A DNA stretch of 64,000 nt from Nodularia sp. LEGE 06071 (GTDB lineage: Bacteria; Cyanobacteriota; Cyanobacteriia; Cyanobacteriales; Nostocaceae). Every line of letters begins with the position of its first letter. Position 1 is the first letter of the stretch. Position numbers and translations under genes: made by a program. A model generated the notes under the pieces. That model ran no database searches, was not told the origin of the DNA, and saw only the letters and a list, made by a program, of their open reading frames with translations. Of this stretch, positions 26,070 through 35,008 are shown in pieces. The stretch is taken from the NCBI RefSeq assembly GCF_015207755.1, contig NZ_JADEWH010000001.1, positions 496,001 through 560,000 on the forward strand. The letters are read 5' to 3'.

Positions 26070-26801
26070 ATGTTACCAAATTACGACTATAGAAGATCGC
26101 ATTATCCACGAAGCCCCTGTGAGGAGTTATTTGCTAGTGCCATGTTTATTCTCAATCGGCAGGATGTTGAAATATCGAGTATTCAGCACCCAAAACGGGA
26201 TCAGCAAGTGCCGATCCTCAATTATCAGGGGCAAACCTTTCGCTTGATTAGCGTCTTCAAAGCTAGCCAAGAAGAAGAAGCTAAAACCTTGTGGAGAGAA
26301 TTGACTGATAATCGGGGTAAAGCCTGTGTCTTGCTAGAGGAACCGGATCGCTTTAGCGTTTGGGGCAAAGTCCGCTTAGATCAATTAGATAATGACACAG
26401 GTAGCCATAGCCAGAGAGAAATTTACGTTCAAGGCAGTCTTTTTCTGCTGCAAGCAGTTTATCTGGATATTGAGGAGTTATTAGGGACTCGGCAAGCGGC
26501 ACTCTTTGAGAAAGATATTGCTGAATTGTTACAAAAGCAACATTTTCCTGGGACAGCTTCCCTAGAAGCCGTCAAAAATTTGGTAACCACAAACCCCCTA
26601 GATTTAGCCAAACTTCCTCCCTGGAAAGAAAATCATCTGATTAGTTTATTGGAAGAACTGCATAAACTCGGAAAAACATATTTTGGTAATACTAATTTTG
26701 CCCATCAAGTCCCTGATACGTTACAAGATATGCCAGAAGCAGAGCGATCGCTATTTATCAGCTGGCTAAATCAATCATCACTGAGTAAACTGTGGCAATA
26801 G
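26070..26801 (+). CDS. Conserved cyanobacterial protein of unknown function (243 aa)
   Basis: There is no catalytic motif or membrane segment. It starts at ATG 26070 (MLPNYDYRRSHYPRSPCEEL). The middle (QGQTFRLISVFKASQEEEAK, then KACVLLEEPDRFSVWGKVRL) looks like a beta-rich domain, and the C-terminal half is helical. Codon use and HIP1 content match the chromosome, so it is probably a core cyanobacterial gene. A membrane-protein gene follows in the same direction after 138 bp. Confidence 0.7.
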   Translation: MLPNYDYRRSHYPRSPCEELFASAMFILNRQDVEISSIQHPKRDQQVPILNYQGQTFRLISVFKASQEEEAKTLWRELTDNRGKACVLLEEPDRFSVWGKVRLDQLDNDTGSHSQREIYVQGSLFLLQAVYLDIEELLGTRQAALFEKDIAELLQKQHFPGTASLEAVKNLVTTNPLDLAKLPPWKENHLISLLEELHKLGKTYFGNTNFAHQVPDTLQDMPEAERSLFISWLNQSSLSKLWQ

Positions 26802-26939
26802 CATGACAAGTGTGGGAAAAACTGCGGCTACTGAAAGTGATGCTAGTGATTCACTGGTGTATCACTGGATAGATAGACCGTTTCCTACACAGTCCTGCAC
26901 ACCAAAATACTGTTGAGTGCATTTACGTAGCCAATTTCT

Positions 26940-27791
26940 ATGAGTAGCTCTTACGACAAATCCTACCGTTCTCAATCCATTTTCACCAATCGCAACCTGA
27001 TATTGGCTGGCATTGGCTGGGCTGTGCTGGCACTGTTATACTTTCTATTATTTAGTGCCAAAGTCCCAGGAGCAGATGGTATAGAAACTCGTGCCGATTG
27101 GTATGTAATTGGTACAAATATTTTTGAAGGTTTGGCTTACTTGGGTGCCAGTGTTTTATGCTTGAGGAATTGGCGTAGCCCGCAAATTGTCAGTAGCCGA
27201 AATATTTGGCTCGCAATTGCTATCGGTATGTTTTCTTATTTCCTGGGAGGGCTATTTTTCGGTTACACAGAAATAATTTTAGACGAAGAACCAGATGTGT
27301 CTATTGGCGATATCTTTTTTGTACTGAGTTATGTTTCCCTTGGCGTAGGCATGATTTTAGCTGTAGCTTCCAGACGACTCAATTTAGAAAAATGGCAATT
27401 ACTGATTGTGTCGGCAATTGCCGTGTTTGGTAGTCTGTTGGCATGGTGGATTTCTATGCAACAGACAGCATCCTCAGAGTTGCTAGTTGTGATCTTGAAT
27501 TGGTTTTACGTAGTTAGTGATGTAGTTTTGTTAATTATTGCTACCACTCTGCTACTAGCCTTTTGGGGGGGAAGAGTCGCCCAGTCTTGGAGAATGATTG
27601 CAGCGGCCGCGTTTTCGCTCTACATTGCAGATATGTGGTTTAAATACGCTCAAGGGCCAAACTATCAAAGTGGGGAGATACTAGAAGTGTTTTGGGTATT
27701 TAGTGGAGTTTTATTTGGTATGGGCGCTGTCCTAGAACATGAGGCATCATTGAGCCGAACTCGGCGGGAGCGCGGGCGCAAACGAGCTTAG
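26940..27791 (+). CDS. Multi-pass membrane protein of unknown function (283 aa)
   Basis: Seven to eight hydrophobic segments span the protein, for example LILAGIGWAVLALLYFLLFS and IWLAIAIGMFSYFLGGLFFG. The acidic loop DEEPDVSIGDIFF lies between helices. The C-terminus is Arg-rich and cytoplasmic (SRTRRERGRKRA). It stops 8 bp before the start of the HTH-protein gene, so the two are co-transcribed. Confidence 0.75.
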   Translation: MSSSYDKSYRSQSIFTNRNLILAGIGWAVLALLYFLLFSAKVPGADGIETRADWYVIGTNIFEGLAYLGASVLCLRNWRSPQIVSSRNIWLAIAIGMFSYFLGGLFFGYTEIILDEEPDVSIGDIFFVLSYVSLGVGMILAVASRRLNLEKWQLLIVSAIAVFGSLLAWWISMQQTASSELLVVILNWFYVVSDVVLLIIATTLLLAFWGGRVAQSWRMIAAAAFSLYIADMWFKYAQGPNYQSGEILEVFWVFSGVLFGMGAVLEHEASLSRTRRERGRKRA

Positions 27792-27799
27792 AAAATTTG

Positions 27800-28813
27800 G
27801 TGTCTACCGTGAGAAAATTAACAGATCCTGACAAACAAGAAATTCTCAAGTTATATCGAGAAACTGCCGAAACAACCTCAACTTTGGCAGAACGCTATGG
27901 TGTGAGTAACTCGACAATTAGTCGCCTGCTCAAAAGCACCTTACCAGAAGATGAATACGAATATCTCGTTTCTCTCAAACGTGCTGCCAGGACTCCTGAA
28001 GGCAGGGCGCAGGTAAGTTACGAGCAGTTGCCTTTGTTAAGTCAACCAGAAAAAGAGCCAGAAAAGGAGCTGCCAAGCCAGGAAAAAGCAACTCCTCGCT
28101 TGAAGTTACCAGAGATTTCGCCGCCGAAGCCAGTTGAAGAAGAACGCCACCTAGATGAAGATGAAGAGGAGGATTTCACCCCTTCTATGAGAAGAGTCCG
28201 GCGGCGTTCCTCAGCAGAAGAAAAACCCAAGTTACGCGCTGCAAAGCGATTAGAAATAGTCGAACCCAAGCCGCCGGAAATCGCCAGTATCCCTAGTCCC
28301 ATCTTGAAGGACGAACATCCTGAAGCCACCGTCATCGCCCAAATGCTGGGAGAAGACTTGCTCGACGAGTCAGAAGATTTGTCAGATTTAGAGGATGATT
28401 TGGACGAGGACGATTACGAGGATGATTACGAGGACGAGGAAGAGGACTTAGAGGATTCGACACCTTTAGTTACAAGACGAAGGGCAAGTGAAGCACCAGT
28501 TCAAGTCTTGCCATTCTCAGCAGCACAGTTGCCAAAAAGTTGCTATTTGGTAATCGATAGGTCTTCTGAGTTAATTACCCGGCCACTCAAAGATTTTGGT
28601 GACTTGGGACAAATTCCTAACCTAGAAACCTTGCAAAAAACTTTGCCAGTGTTTGATAACCATAGAGTTGCCAAGCGCTTCTCTACCAAGCGCGATCGCG
28701 TGATTAAAGTTCCCGACAGTAAAGTCCTGCATAAGGCTAGTACTCATCTGCAAGCCAAAGGCATTACGCGACTGTTAATTGACGGTCAGGTCTACTCTCT
28801 ATCTATGGTCTAA
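27800..28813 (+). CDS. HTH protein with long acidic linker (338 aa)
   Basis: Residues 5-50 form a recombinase/transposase-like helix-turn-helix (DPDKQEILKLYRETAETTST, then AERYGVSNSTISRLL). A Pro/Glu/Lys-rich linker leads to a very acidic stretch near residues 195-220 (EDDLDEDDYEDDYEDEEEDL). A conserved-looking C-terminal domain follows (LPKSCYLVIDRSSELITRPL to the end). The start is GTG at 27800, with TTG one codon earlier possible. It is not a transposase: no catalytic domain is present. A chromosomally encoded DNA-binding or nucleoid protein is likely. Confidence 0.7.
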   Translation: MSTVRKLTDPDKQEILKLYRETAETTSTLAERYGVSNSTISRLLKSTLPEDEYEYLVSLKRAARTPEGRAQVSYEQLPLLSQPEKEPEKELPSQEKATPRLKLPEISPPKPVEEERHLDEDEEEDFTPSMRRVRRRSSAEEKPKLRAAKRLEIVEPKPPEIASIPSPILKDEHPEATVIAQMLGEDLLDESEDLSDLEDDLDEDDYEDDYEDEEEDLEDSTPLVTRRRASEAPVQVLPFSAAQLPKSCYLVIDRSSELITRPLKDFGDLGQIPNLETLQKTLPVFDNHRVAKRFSTKRDRVIKVPDSKVLHKASTHLQAKGITRLLIDGQVYSLSMV

Positions 28814-28818
28814 AAGTT

Positions 28819-29145
28819 ATGGAGATCCCTGCTGGTTATGGTGTAGTACTGGTGACAACTGCCAACAAGCAGGAAGCAGAAACAATCGCAAATGCCCTTG
28901 TGGAGGCTCAACTAGCTGCTTGTGTGAGTTTGTTGCCCATCCATTCAATTTACGCTTGGCAAGGAGAAATATACAAAGAGTATGAGTGGCAGTTGCTGAT
29001 TAAAACTGATTTGGCTCTATTTTCTACTTTGGAAGCCAAAATTCGGGAACTCCACTCTTACGAAGTCTCGGAAATCATTGCTTTACCGATTGTTGCGGGT
29101 TCGCAAGCCTACTTGCAATGGATTTCTGAACACGTTAAACATTAG
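28819..29145 (+). CDS. cutA: Divalent-cation tolerance protein CutA
   Basis: This 108-residue CutA1 protein has VLVTTANKQEAETIANALVE, then LAACVSLLPIHSIYAWQGEI and the C-terminal YEVSEIIALPIVAGSQAYLQ, the full family pattern. It forms stable PII-like trimers and is implicated in metal tolerance. It starts 5 bp after the HTH gene and is part of that operon. Confidence 0.95.
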   Translation: MEIPAGYGVVLVTTANKQEAETIANALVEAQLAACVSLLPIHSIYAWQGEIYKEYEWQLLIKTDLALFSTLEAKIRELHSYEVSEIIALPIVAGSQAYLQWISEHVKH

Positions 29146-29207
29146 CAGTGGTGTGATCCGGTAATTACCTCAGCACCCCTTTTTCTCCCCTCCTCGCTGG
29201 CGCTACG

Positions 29208-29339
29208 GTGTACACACAAGTGATCGAATCGCCCCCTAACCCCCAATTATGGGGGAACAAGAATTTTCCAAGTCCCCCAAATTTGGGGGATTTAGGGGGC
29301 AAAACAGGCTCAAACGCAGACAGGCAGGACTTGTGTGAA
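29208..29339. repeat. MITE-like element with GTGTACACACAAGT ends, copy 1
   Basis: The left end GTGTACACACAAGT and right end ACTTGTGTG enclose GGGG-rich palindromic sequence (CCCCCTAACCCCCAATTATG, then CCCAAATTTGGGGG and TTTAGGGGGC). A second copy lies at 31461-31616. It sits between convergent genes. Confidence 0.75.
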
Positions 29340-29375
29340 GACGATAGCCTCGCTTCCGGGGAGGGGTGATTGTCT

Positions 29376-30323
29376 CTACATCTGAGCGTCCATAGCTTCT
29401 GCAAAACGCTCCGCCAAGTTAATAATGTCCTGTTTGCGGGCAATTTTATTCATCCATTCTTGGGGAATATTTTCCACACCGTAGTAAATGCCTGCTAACC
29501 CCCCAGTGACGGCAGCAGTAGTATCTGCATCCCCACCCAAGTTGACAGCTTTCAGCACCGTCTCCGAGTAAGACGAGCTATTTAACAAACACCACAGGGA
29601 TGATTCCAGGGTATCAATCACATAGCCACCAGAATTAATCTCTTCAACTGGTATCTGAGCGATTTCACCACTGAATATTCTGCGAAAATGCGGCTTTTCT
29701 AAAATATATTCTCGCTCAGAGTAAACTGATTGGATTCTTTCTAATCCTTGTAAATAAGCTGTTTGCAGGTTAGCGCCTTCTAGTAAGGCGATCGCAATAC
29801 TAATATAAATACCGCAGGCCATTTGCGATCGCAGATGAGCATGAGTAATGGCAGAAACATCATGCACCCGTGCCATCAATTCCGCGAAAGTTATGCTTTG
29901 ATGACAATAAGCCATCGGCAAAATTCTCATCAAAGAACCATTACCGTTACTATTTTCTACCTTACCTCCTGCCTGATGAGGTACGATACCCTGCTTCAGG
30001 CGCATAATCGCTTCATGGGTATTTTGACCAATATCAAACAAATCGCCACGGGGAGTCCAGTACGCTTGCTTATACCAGCGCCAGAAGGAATTGGCGATCG
30101 CTTCCAAGGAATATCCTCTACACAGGCTTTCTGCCAAGCAAAATGTCAAAGAACTGTCATCTGACCAAGTTCCCGGTGGTTGATTCCATGTCCCATAACC
30201 GAGCATCATTGTCACCGGAGATTTCACTCTTTCTGCACGGCTAGTAAACTCAACTGGCACACCCAACGCATCACCGACACATAAACCCATCAAACCAGAC
30301 AATGTTTTTGTAGCGGTTAGCAT
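29376..30323 (-). CDS. ADP-ribosylglycohydrolase family protein
   Basis: This 315-residue DraG-fold protein has GLCVGDALGVPVEF at residue 14. The metal-binding acidic set is in GTWSDDSSLTFCLAE and in the C-terminal GGDADTTAAVTGGLAGIYYG. The family removes ADP-ribose from arginine or other groups using Mg2+. It is convergent with cutA across a repeat element. No ADP-ribosyltransferase is nearby to indicate a target. Confidence 0.92.
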   Translation of the reverse strand: MLTATKTLSGLMGLCVGDALGVPVEFTSRAERVKSPVTMMLGYGTWNQPPGTWSDDSSLTFCLAESLCRGYSLEAIANSFWRWYKQAYWTPRGDLFDIGQNTHEAIMRLKQGIVPHQAGGKVENSNGNGSLMRILPMAYCHQSITFAELMARVHDVSAITHAHLRSQMACGIYISIAIALLEGANLQTAYLQGLERIQSVYSEREYILEKPHFRRIFSGEIAQIPVEEINSGGYVIDTLESSLWCLLNSSSYSETVLKAVNLGGDADTTAAVTGGLAGIYYGVENIPQEWMNKIARKQDIINLAERFAEAMDAQM

Positions 30324-30805
30324 TATTCACTCTCCATGAGAATTACCAAATCTTAACTTTATAGATTCCCTCTCAAGCTTGTTGCCATAGCTGCTACAGC
30401 CTATTATTTTATCCTATGTGAAAAGCCAGAATAACGAGTATTAATTAACTATTTTATCTACCATATATTCTGGAAAATTTATTTTTGTGCTTGTGCCAGT
30501 TGATCAAGTGCCTACTCTGAGCAAAAATACCGGAGTGGGAAAAACCAGAGAGAAAATATGAAATTTTTCCTGGGTAAATTTCAGCCAAAAGCTCAATATA
30601 TAGAGGGTAAACGTCCTAACACGCCATAGGCTTGAGAGATTTATGTCATGGGAAGCTTCTTCTAGATTTACACCGCAGAAGCCTTGAAATGTTTTGCATC
30701 AATGGTCACAAGGATTTTCAAATATTTTAAAAATTATCTGGAACATTTTTATACTGTTTTCGACCTTGAATATATAAGCAAAACCTACAAAGTTTTTTCC
30801 AGATT
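30324..30805. other. Intergenic 482 bp upstream of divergent genes
   Basis: There is no gene. This AT-rich region probably holds promoters for the outer-membrane barrel gene and the ADP-ribosylglycohydrolase gene. I see no repeat or distinctive operator. Confidence 0.5.
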
Positions 30806-31342
30806 ATGAAAAATATACTCAAGTCTTTTGTGGCAATCTCTGCATTATCTTCTTTGGTAGTTGCCCCTCTTATTATTAATGCGGGTCAAGCTTCGGCTCT
30901 ACCAACAAAGGGTACAGATGCCAGTTATGTTGGTGTTGGTCTTACAGGTGGTCTGACTAATGGTGGAGACGAAAACAATGCGGCTGAGTTTGGTGGTAAT
31001 ATCACCGGTCGTGTGAAATTGGGAAATACCCCAGTGTCGGCACGCGGTAATGTGATTTGGAATAATGAGACGACTGCTATTATCCCAGAACTTTCCGTAG
31101 ACGTGCCAATTGCTAGAGGCACCAACGCCTTTGCCACTGCCGGTTATTCTTTTATAGAAAATAATGGCGTAGCTACTCCCATAGGCAACAAAGATGCTGT
31201 AGTGGTGGGTGCTGGGGTAGAATCGGAAGTTGCTAAGAACTTCCTGGTTTATACCAATGCCAAAGTCGGACTCCGCTCCTACGAAAATAGCGGTGGTTCT
31301 GCTGTCACCGTTAATGGCGGTGTGGGCTATCGCTTTAAGTAG
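30806..31342 (+). CDS. Small outer-membrane beta-barrel protein
   Basis: This 178-residue protein has a clear signal peptide (MKNILKSFVAISALSSLVVA, then INAGQASA, cleaved near residue 30). The mature part alternates Gly and hydrophobic residues as in amphipathic strands (YVGVGLTGGLTNGG, NITGRVKLGNTPVSARGNVI) and ends NGGVGYRFK, an aromatic-terminated last strand. It is probably an eight-stranded OmpX/OmpA-like barrel. The long 5' region suggests separate regulation. Confidence 0.78.
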   Translation: MKNILKSFVAISALSSLVVAPLIINAGQASALPTKGTDASYVGVGLTGGLTNGGDENNAAEFGGNITGRVKLGNTPVSARGNVIWNNETTAIIPELSVDVPIARGTNAFATAGYSFIENNGVATPIGNKDAVVVGAGVESEVAKNFLVYTNAKVGLRSYENSGGSAVTVNGGVGYRFK

Positions 31343-31460
31343 AAAGGGGTAGAAAGAGGCAGAGGAGCAGGGGGCAGGGTGCAGGGGGGAATAAATTGGA
31401 CTTGTCGCAAAATCCTCATCCCTTTCTCCTCGCTCCCGTTCTTTCCCTTTTCTCCCTACG

Positions 31461-31616
31461 GTGTACACACAAGTTATCGAATTTAGCCAAGCCCTTACCC
31501 AATCGCCTCCTAGCCCCCAATGATGGTGGAACAAGAATTTTCAAAGTCCCCCAGATTTGGGGGATTTAGGGGGCAAAATAGACTTAAACGCAGACAGATA
31601 GGACTTGTATGTACAC
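31461..31616. repeat. MITE-like element with GTGTACACACAAGT ends, copy 2
   Basis: It starts GTGTACACACAAGT and ends ACTTGTATGTACAC, a 14-bp terminal inverted repeat with one mismatch. The interior matches copy 1 at 29208-29339 (AACAAGAATTTT, CAAAGTCCCCCAGATTTGGG, AAACGCAGACAG). Confidence 0.75.
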
Positions 31617-31711
31617 GCTAGCTTTTCTTCTGAGAACTGGGAATTGGGGAATTAACTACTCAGCACTCAGTATTTCTTTGTAGACTCGATCAATCGCGTC
31701 TCGACAAACAA

Positions 31712-31862
31712 CTATATGAAGCCGATTTTTGGAAGTGTTAAATCACGGATAAAGTCGGCTTTTTGCCGTGTTAAAATTAAATGATTCCTCTTATCTCCGA
31801 CCGGATTACCGGGAATCACGCAGCCGAAAAAATGCTTCGGCGTTGACCGATGCCTTATTGAG
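31712..31862 (+). promoter_or_regulatory. Structured 5' leader before sulfite reductase
   Basis: Nested inverted repeats are visible: AAGCCGA paired with TCGGCTT followed by T's, CACGG with CCGTG, and GCCGAA with TTCGGC, ending about 20 bp before the sir ATG. The first resembles a terminator and the layout suggests attenuation. I could not match it to SAM, TPP or cobalamin riboswitch consensus by eye. Confidence 0.4.
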
Positions 31863-31880
31863 AATACTATAACAATTCTG

Positions 31881-33800
31881 ATGGTTAAATCTGCTCCTGC
31901 CCCCATTGCCAATCGTAATCAGCCTTCTAAAGTAGAAGGTATCAAGGAAAGAAGTAATTTTTTACGCGAACCTGTAGCTACTCAAATCCTTGAAGATACA
32001 ACTCATTTTACCGAAGAAGCTGTACAACTTCTCAAATTTCATGGTTCCTACCAGCAAGATAACCGCGATAATCGTGTCAAGGGACAGGAGAAAGATTATC
32101 AGTTTATGCTGCGGACAAGAAATCCTGGGGGGTTTGTGCCGCCGCAGTTGTATCTGGCTTTAGATAATTTGTCTGATGAACACGGAAACCACACATTACG
32201 AGTGACTACACGTCAAGGCTTTCAGCTGCATGGGATTTTAAAAAAGAATCTCAAGGCGGCGATCGCTACTATAGTACAAAATATGGGTTCCACCTTGGGT
32301 GCTTGCGGTGACCTCAACCGTAACGTCATGGCTCCACCCGCCCCCTTTAAGAATCGCCCAGATTACCAGTACGCTTGGGAATATGCCAATAAAATCGCTG
32401 ATTTGCTGACACCGCAAACCGGGGCATATTACGAAATTTGGTTAGATGGGGAAAAAATAATTAGTGCGGAAGAAAGCGCAGAAGTCAAAGCAGCACGACA
32501 GCGTAATGGCACTGGTACTATTATCCATGACAACGAAGAACCGATTTATGGGACTCACTATATGCCCCGTAAATTCAAAATTTGCGTGACTGTACCTGGT
32601 GATAATTCCGTAGATTTATATTCCCAAGATTTGACTTTAGTCGTCATTACCAATCCGCAGGGAGAACTAGAAGGATTCAATATTTTTGCCGGTGGCGGTT
32701 TTGGCAGGACACATAATAAAGAAGAAACCTTTGCCAGAATTGCAGATGAGATTTGCTATGTGGACAAAGATGATGTCTACGATTTAGTCAAAGCGATTGT
32801 CGCCACCCAAAGAGATTATGGCGATCGCACTGACCGTCGTCATGCCAGATTAAAATATTTAATTAACGAATGGGGTGTAGATAAGTTTCGCACCCAAGTT
32901 GAGGATTATTTCGGTAAACCAGTCGCACCCTTCAAACCATTACCAGAGTTTAAATATTACGATTTCCTCGGTTGGAATGAACAAGGTGATGGCAAGCTAT
33001 TTTTAGGCATTTCCGTTGATAATGGTCGAGTGAAAGATGAAGGTTCCTTTCAACTGAAAACTGCCTTGCGGAAAGTTGTCGAGCAATTTAACTTACCCAT
33101 GCGCTTGACACCCCACCACAACATCATTTTTTACGACATTGCGCCAGAAAATAAGTCAGCTATTCAAGAGATTTTGCATGATTGCGGGATCGTTTCTGAT
33201 CCCAACACCATCGAGCCTCTAGTCCGTTATGCAATGGCTTGTCCGGCTTTACCCACCTGCGGCTTGGCTATCACCGAATCAGAACGGGCAATTCCTGGAA
33301 TTTTAGAACGGATTCGCAGCTTATTGGATAAACTAGGTTTACAAAAAGAACATTTTGTGGTAAGGATGACAGGTTGCCCCAACGGCTGCGCTCGTCCCTA
33401 CATGGCAGAATTAGGTTTTGTGGGTAGCGCTCCCGAATCTTACCAAGTTTGGCTGGGAGGTTCACCGGCTCAGACACGATTGGCTCAACCTTTCATAGAA
33501 AAGCTGCATCATAACGACATAGAAAGCTTTTTAGAGCCGATTTTCGTTTACTTCAAGAATTTCCGCGAATATGAGGAAAGCTTTGGGGATTTTTGCGATC
33601 GCCTGGGTTTTGATGCCCTACGTGAATTTGCTGCCACTTACCAACCCCAAACTACCACGGCTGCCAGTAAATCTCGTCATCGCATCAGTATTAAGGATGA
33701 AGTATATAACCAGCTGAAGGAAGCAGCTAATAGCCAAGATAGACCCATGACGGAGTTAGTCAACGAAGCCCTAGAAGCTTACTTTCAAAATCTGCCGTAA
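31881..33800 (+). CDS. sir: Ferredoxin-dependent sulfite reductase with RHH-like tail
   Basis: This 639-residue enzyme reduces sulfite to sulfide with six electrons from ferredoxin, using siroheme and a [4Fe-4S] cluster. The substrate-binding blocks include [20 protein letters not shown]. The cluster cysteines are in [15 protein letters not shown] and [20 protein letters not shown]. After the reductase ends near residue 585, a tail [20 protein letters not shown] then [12 protein letters not shown] looks like a ribbon-helix-helix motif. A structured leader lies upstream and a terminator follows. Nitrite reductase is excluded by the overall length and sequence feel, though the families are related. 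Confidence 0.92.
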   Translation: MVKSAPAPIANRNQPSKVEGIKERSNFLREPVATQILEDTTHFTEEAVQLLKFHGSYQQDNRDNRVKGQEKDYQFMLRTRNPGGFVPPQLYLALDNLSDEHGNHTLRVTTRQGFQLHGILKKNLKAAIATIVQNMGSTLGACGDLNRNVMAPPAPFKNRPDYQYAWEYANKIADLLTPQTGAYYEIWLDGEKIISAEESAEVKAARQRNGTGTIIHDNEEPIYGTHYMPRKFKICVTVPGDNSVDLYSQDLTLVVITNPQGELEGFNIFAGGGFGRTHNKEETFARIADEICYVDKDDVYDLVKAIVATQRDYGDRTDRRHARLKYLINEWGVDKFRTQVEDYFGKPVAPFKPLPEFKYYDFLGWNEQGDGKLFLGISVDNGRVKDEGSFQLKTALRKVVEQFNLPMRLTPHHNIIFYDIAPENKSAIQEILHDCGIVSDPNTIEPLVRYAMACPALPTCGLAITESERAIPGILERIRSLLDKLGLQKEHFVVRMTGCPNGCARPYMAELGFVGSAPESYQVWLGGSPAQTRLAQPFIEKLHHNDIESFLEPIFVYFKNFREYEESFGDFCDRLGFDALREFAATYQPQTTTAASKSRHRISIKDEVYNQLKEAANSQDRPMTELVNEALEAYFQNLP

Positions 33801-33823
33801 ATCAGCACTTTGTACTTAATTAC

Positions 33824-33861
33824 CAACCTACTCTTCATTACTTTTAATAGAGGGTAGGTTG
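33824..33861 (+). terminator. Rho-independent terminator after sir
   Basis: CAACCTACTCT pairs with AGAGGGTAGGTTG around a 14-nt loop and is followed by TATTTTAT. It lies 24 bp after the sulfite reductase stop. Confidence 0.75.
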
Positions 33862-33952
33862 TATTTTATGCTGTTTATTTGAAAATCACAATCGCTGCAC
33901 TATAGTACAGTTGAAGCTTTTTCTGAATCATCCGGCAATTATCGGTGAGCAA

Positions 33953-35002
33953 ATGTGGTTAATTCATAAAGTTAGTGGTTGGGGTAAACAACGACTCACA
34001 GAAATCAAGCAGAGTAACAGTGGCGAATGGCATTGGTTAGCGGAAAAGCCCATGCCCATAGCTGCACTTAACCGCAGCCTGTGGCGGGGAGCCATTTCTT
34101 CTAAAAACTTTTACATCCTCTTGTTTTTATCTGGGATTATCTCGACTGTGGGACTGCTGGCAAACAGTGCCGCTACGATTATTGGGGCGATGATAGTTGC
34201 GCCTTTGATGGGGCCGATAATTGCGATCGCCTATAGTATGGCAGTCGGAAATCAGCGTTTGTTAAAGCGTTCTAGCTTTACCCTGTTCACTGGAATTGTG
34301 TTGACTGTTGTTACCTCAATGATCATTGCCAGAATTGTGGGGATAAAAACTTTTGGCCCAGAAATTTGGGGACGAGTCAGTCCGACTTTACTAGATTTGG
34401 CTGTAGCCCTAGCCGCAGGTGCAGCTGGCGCTTATGCTAAATCACGTCGTCATGTTGCTGATGCTTTGCCTGGAGTGGCGATCGCTGTGGCTCTGGTTCC
34501 ACCTTTGAGCGTGATCGGGATTGGCATTGCTATAGGTTCGCCGTCGGTCACTAATGGTGCTTCTTTACTGTTTTTGACGAATTTAATCGGAATTATTTTT
34601 AGCGGCGCACTGGTCTTTCTAGCACAGCGCTACGGTTCCTTAGAAAGAGCGCGTCAAGGTTTAATTTTATCAATTGGGGCGATATTTATTCTGGGATTAC
34701 CCTTGGGATTCTCTTTAGAAAACTTGCTTCTCAAAGAACGCACACGTCGCAGTATTGAGTATTTGCTCTACCGCAGAACTCTGACATTTTCTAGTCAAGA
34801 CATTCGCCGGATTCAAGTAGAACGACAGGCAGATTATTCCCTGGTTGTGGAACTAGAAGTTGCGGCTCCCATCGGTTCAATTTCGGAAAACCAGGTAAAT
34901 ATGGTCAGGGATTTTGTGCAGGAAAGCTTAAAACAACCGTTAACTTTAAATGTCCGGGTAATTCCCGTCCAGGAATTTACCGCCCCGGCTCCCAGTAATT
35001 AA
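33953..35002 (+). CDS. DUF389 (TIGR00341-type) membrane protein
   Basis: From ATG 33953 it is 349 residues; a TTG 14 codons upstream is possible. Six or so membrane helices include the family block SNSAATIIGAMIVAPLMGPI-like sequence (here LLANSAATIIGAMIVAPLMG) and LPGVAIAVALVPPLSVIGIG. A soluble C-terminal domain follows (RRIQVERQADYSLVVELEVA). Function is unknown in the family. The next gene, rsmE, starts 6 bp after the stop, so they are co-transcribed. Confidence 0.88.
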   Translation: MWLIHKVSGWGKQRLTEIKQSNSGEWHWLAEKPMPIAALNRSLWRGAISSKNFYILLFLSGIISTVGLLANSAATIIGAMIVAPLMGPIIAIAYSMAVGNQRLLKRSSFTLFTGIVLTVVTSMIIARIVGIKTFGPEIWGRVSPTLLDLAVALAAGAAGAYAKSRRHVADALPGVAIAVALVPPLSVIGIGIAIGSPSVTNGASLLFLTNLIGIIFSGALVFLAQRYGSLERARQGLILSIGAIFILGLPLGFSLENLLLKERTRRSIEYLLYRRTLTFSSQDIRRIQVERQADYSLVVELEVAAPIGSISENQVNMVRDFVQESLKQPLTLNVRVIPVQEFTAPAPSN

Positions 35003-35008
35003 ATTAGT

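Larger units (their letters stand above)
31343..31880. other. Intergenic 538 bp with repeat and possible structured leader
   Basis: The left half holds G/A-rich low-complexity sequence and a MITE-like element (31461-31616). The right half (31700-31870) holds several inverted repeats just before sulfite reductase. Confidence 0.55.

Noticed and set aside
26802-26939. AGTGAT/ATCACT inverted repeats before the membrane-protein gene
   Set aside because: Short and imperfect; could be chance in AT-rich leader sequence.
29165-29443. Minus-strand open frame of 92 codons over the repeat next to the ADP-ribosylglycohydrolase
   Set aside because: It is translated MITE sequence and overlaps the 3' end of a real gene.
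30899-31534. Minus-strand 211-codon frame opposite the barrel gene
   Set aside because: Antisense to a gene with signal peptide and good start; composition is His/Ile/Ser-rich nonsense and part is repeat.
31712-31880. Known SAM or TPP riboswitch upstream of sir
   Set aside because: Consensus core sequences of those classes are not present by eye; kept only as an unassigned structured leader.
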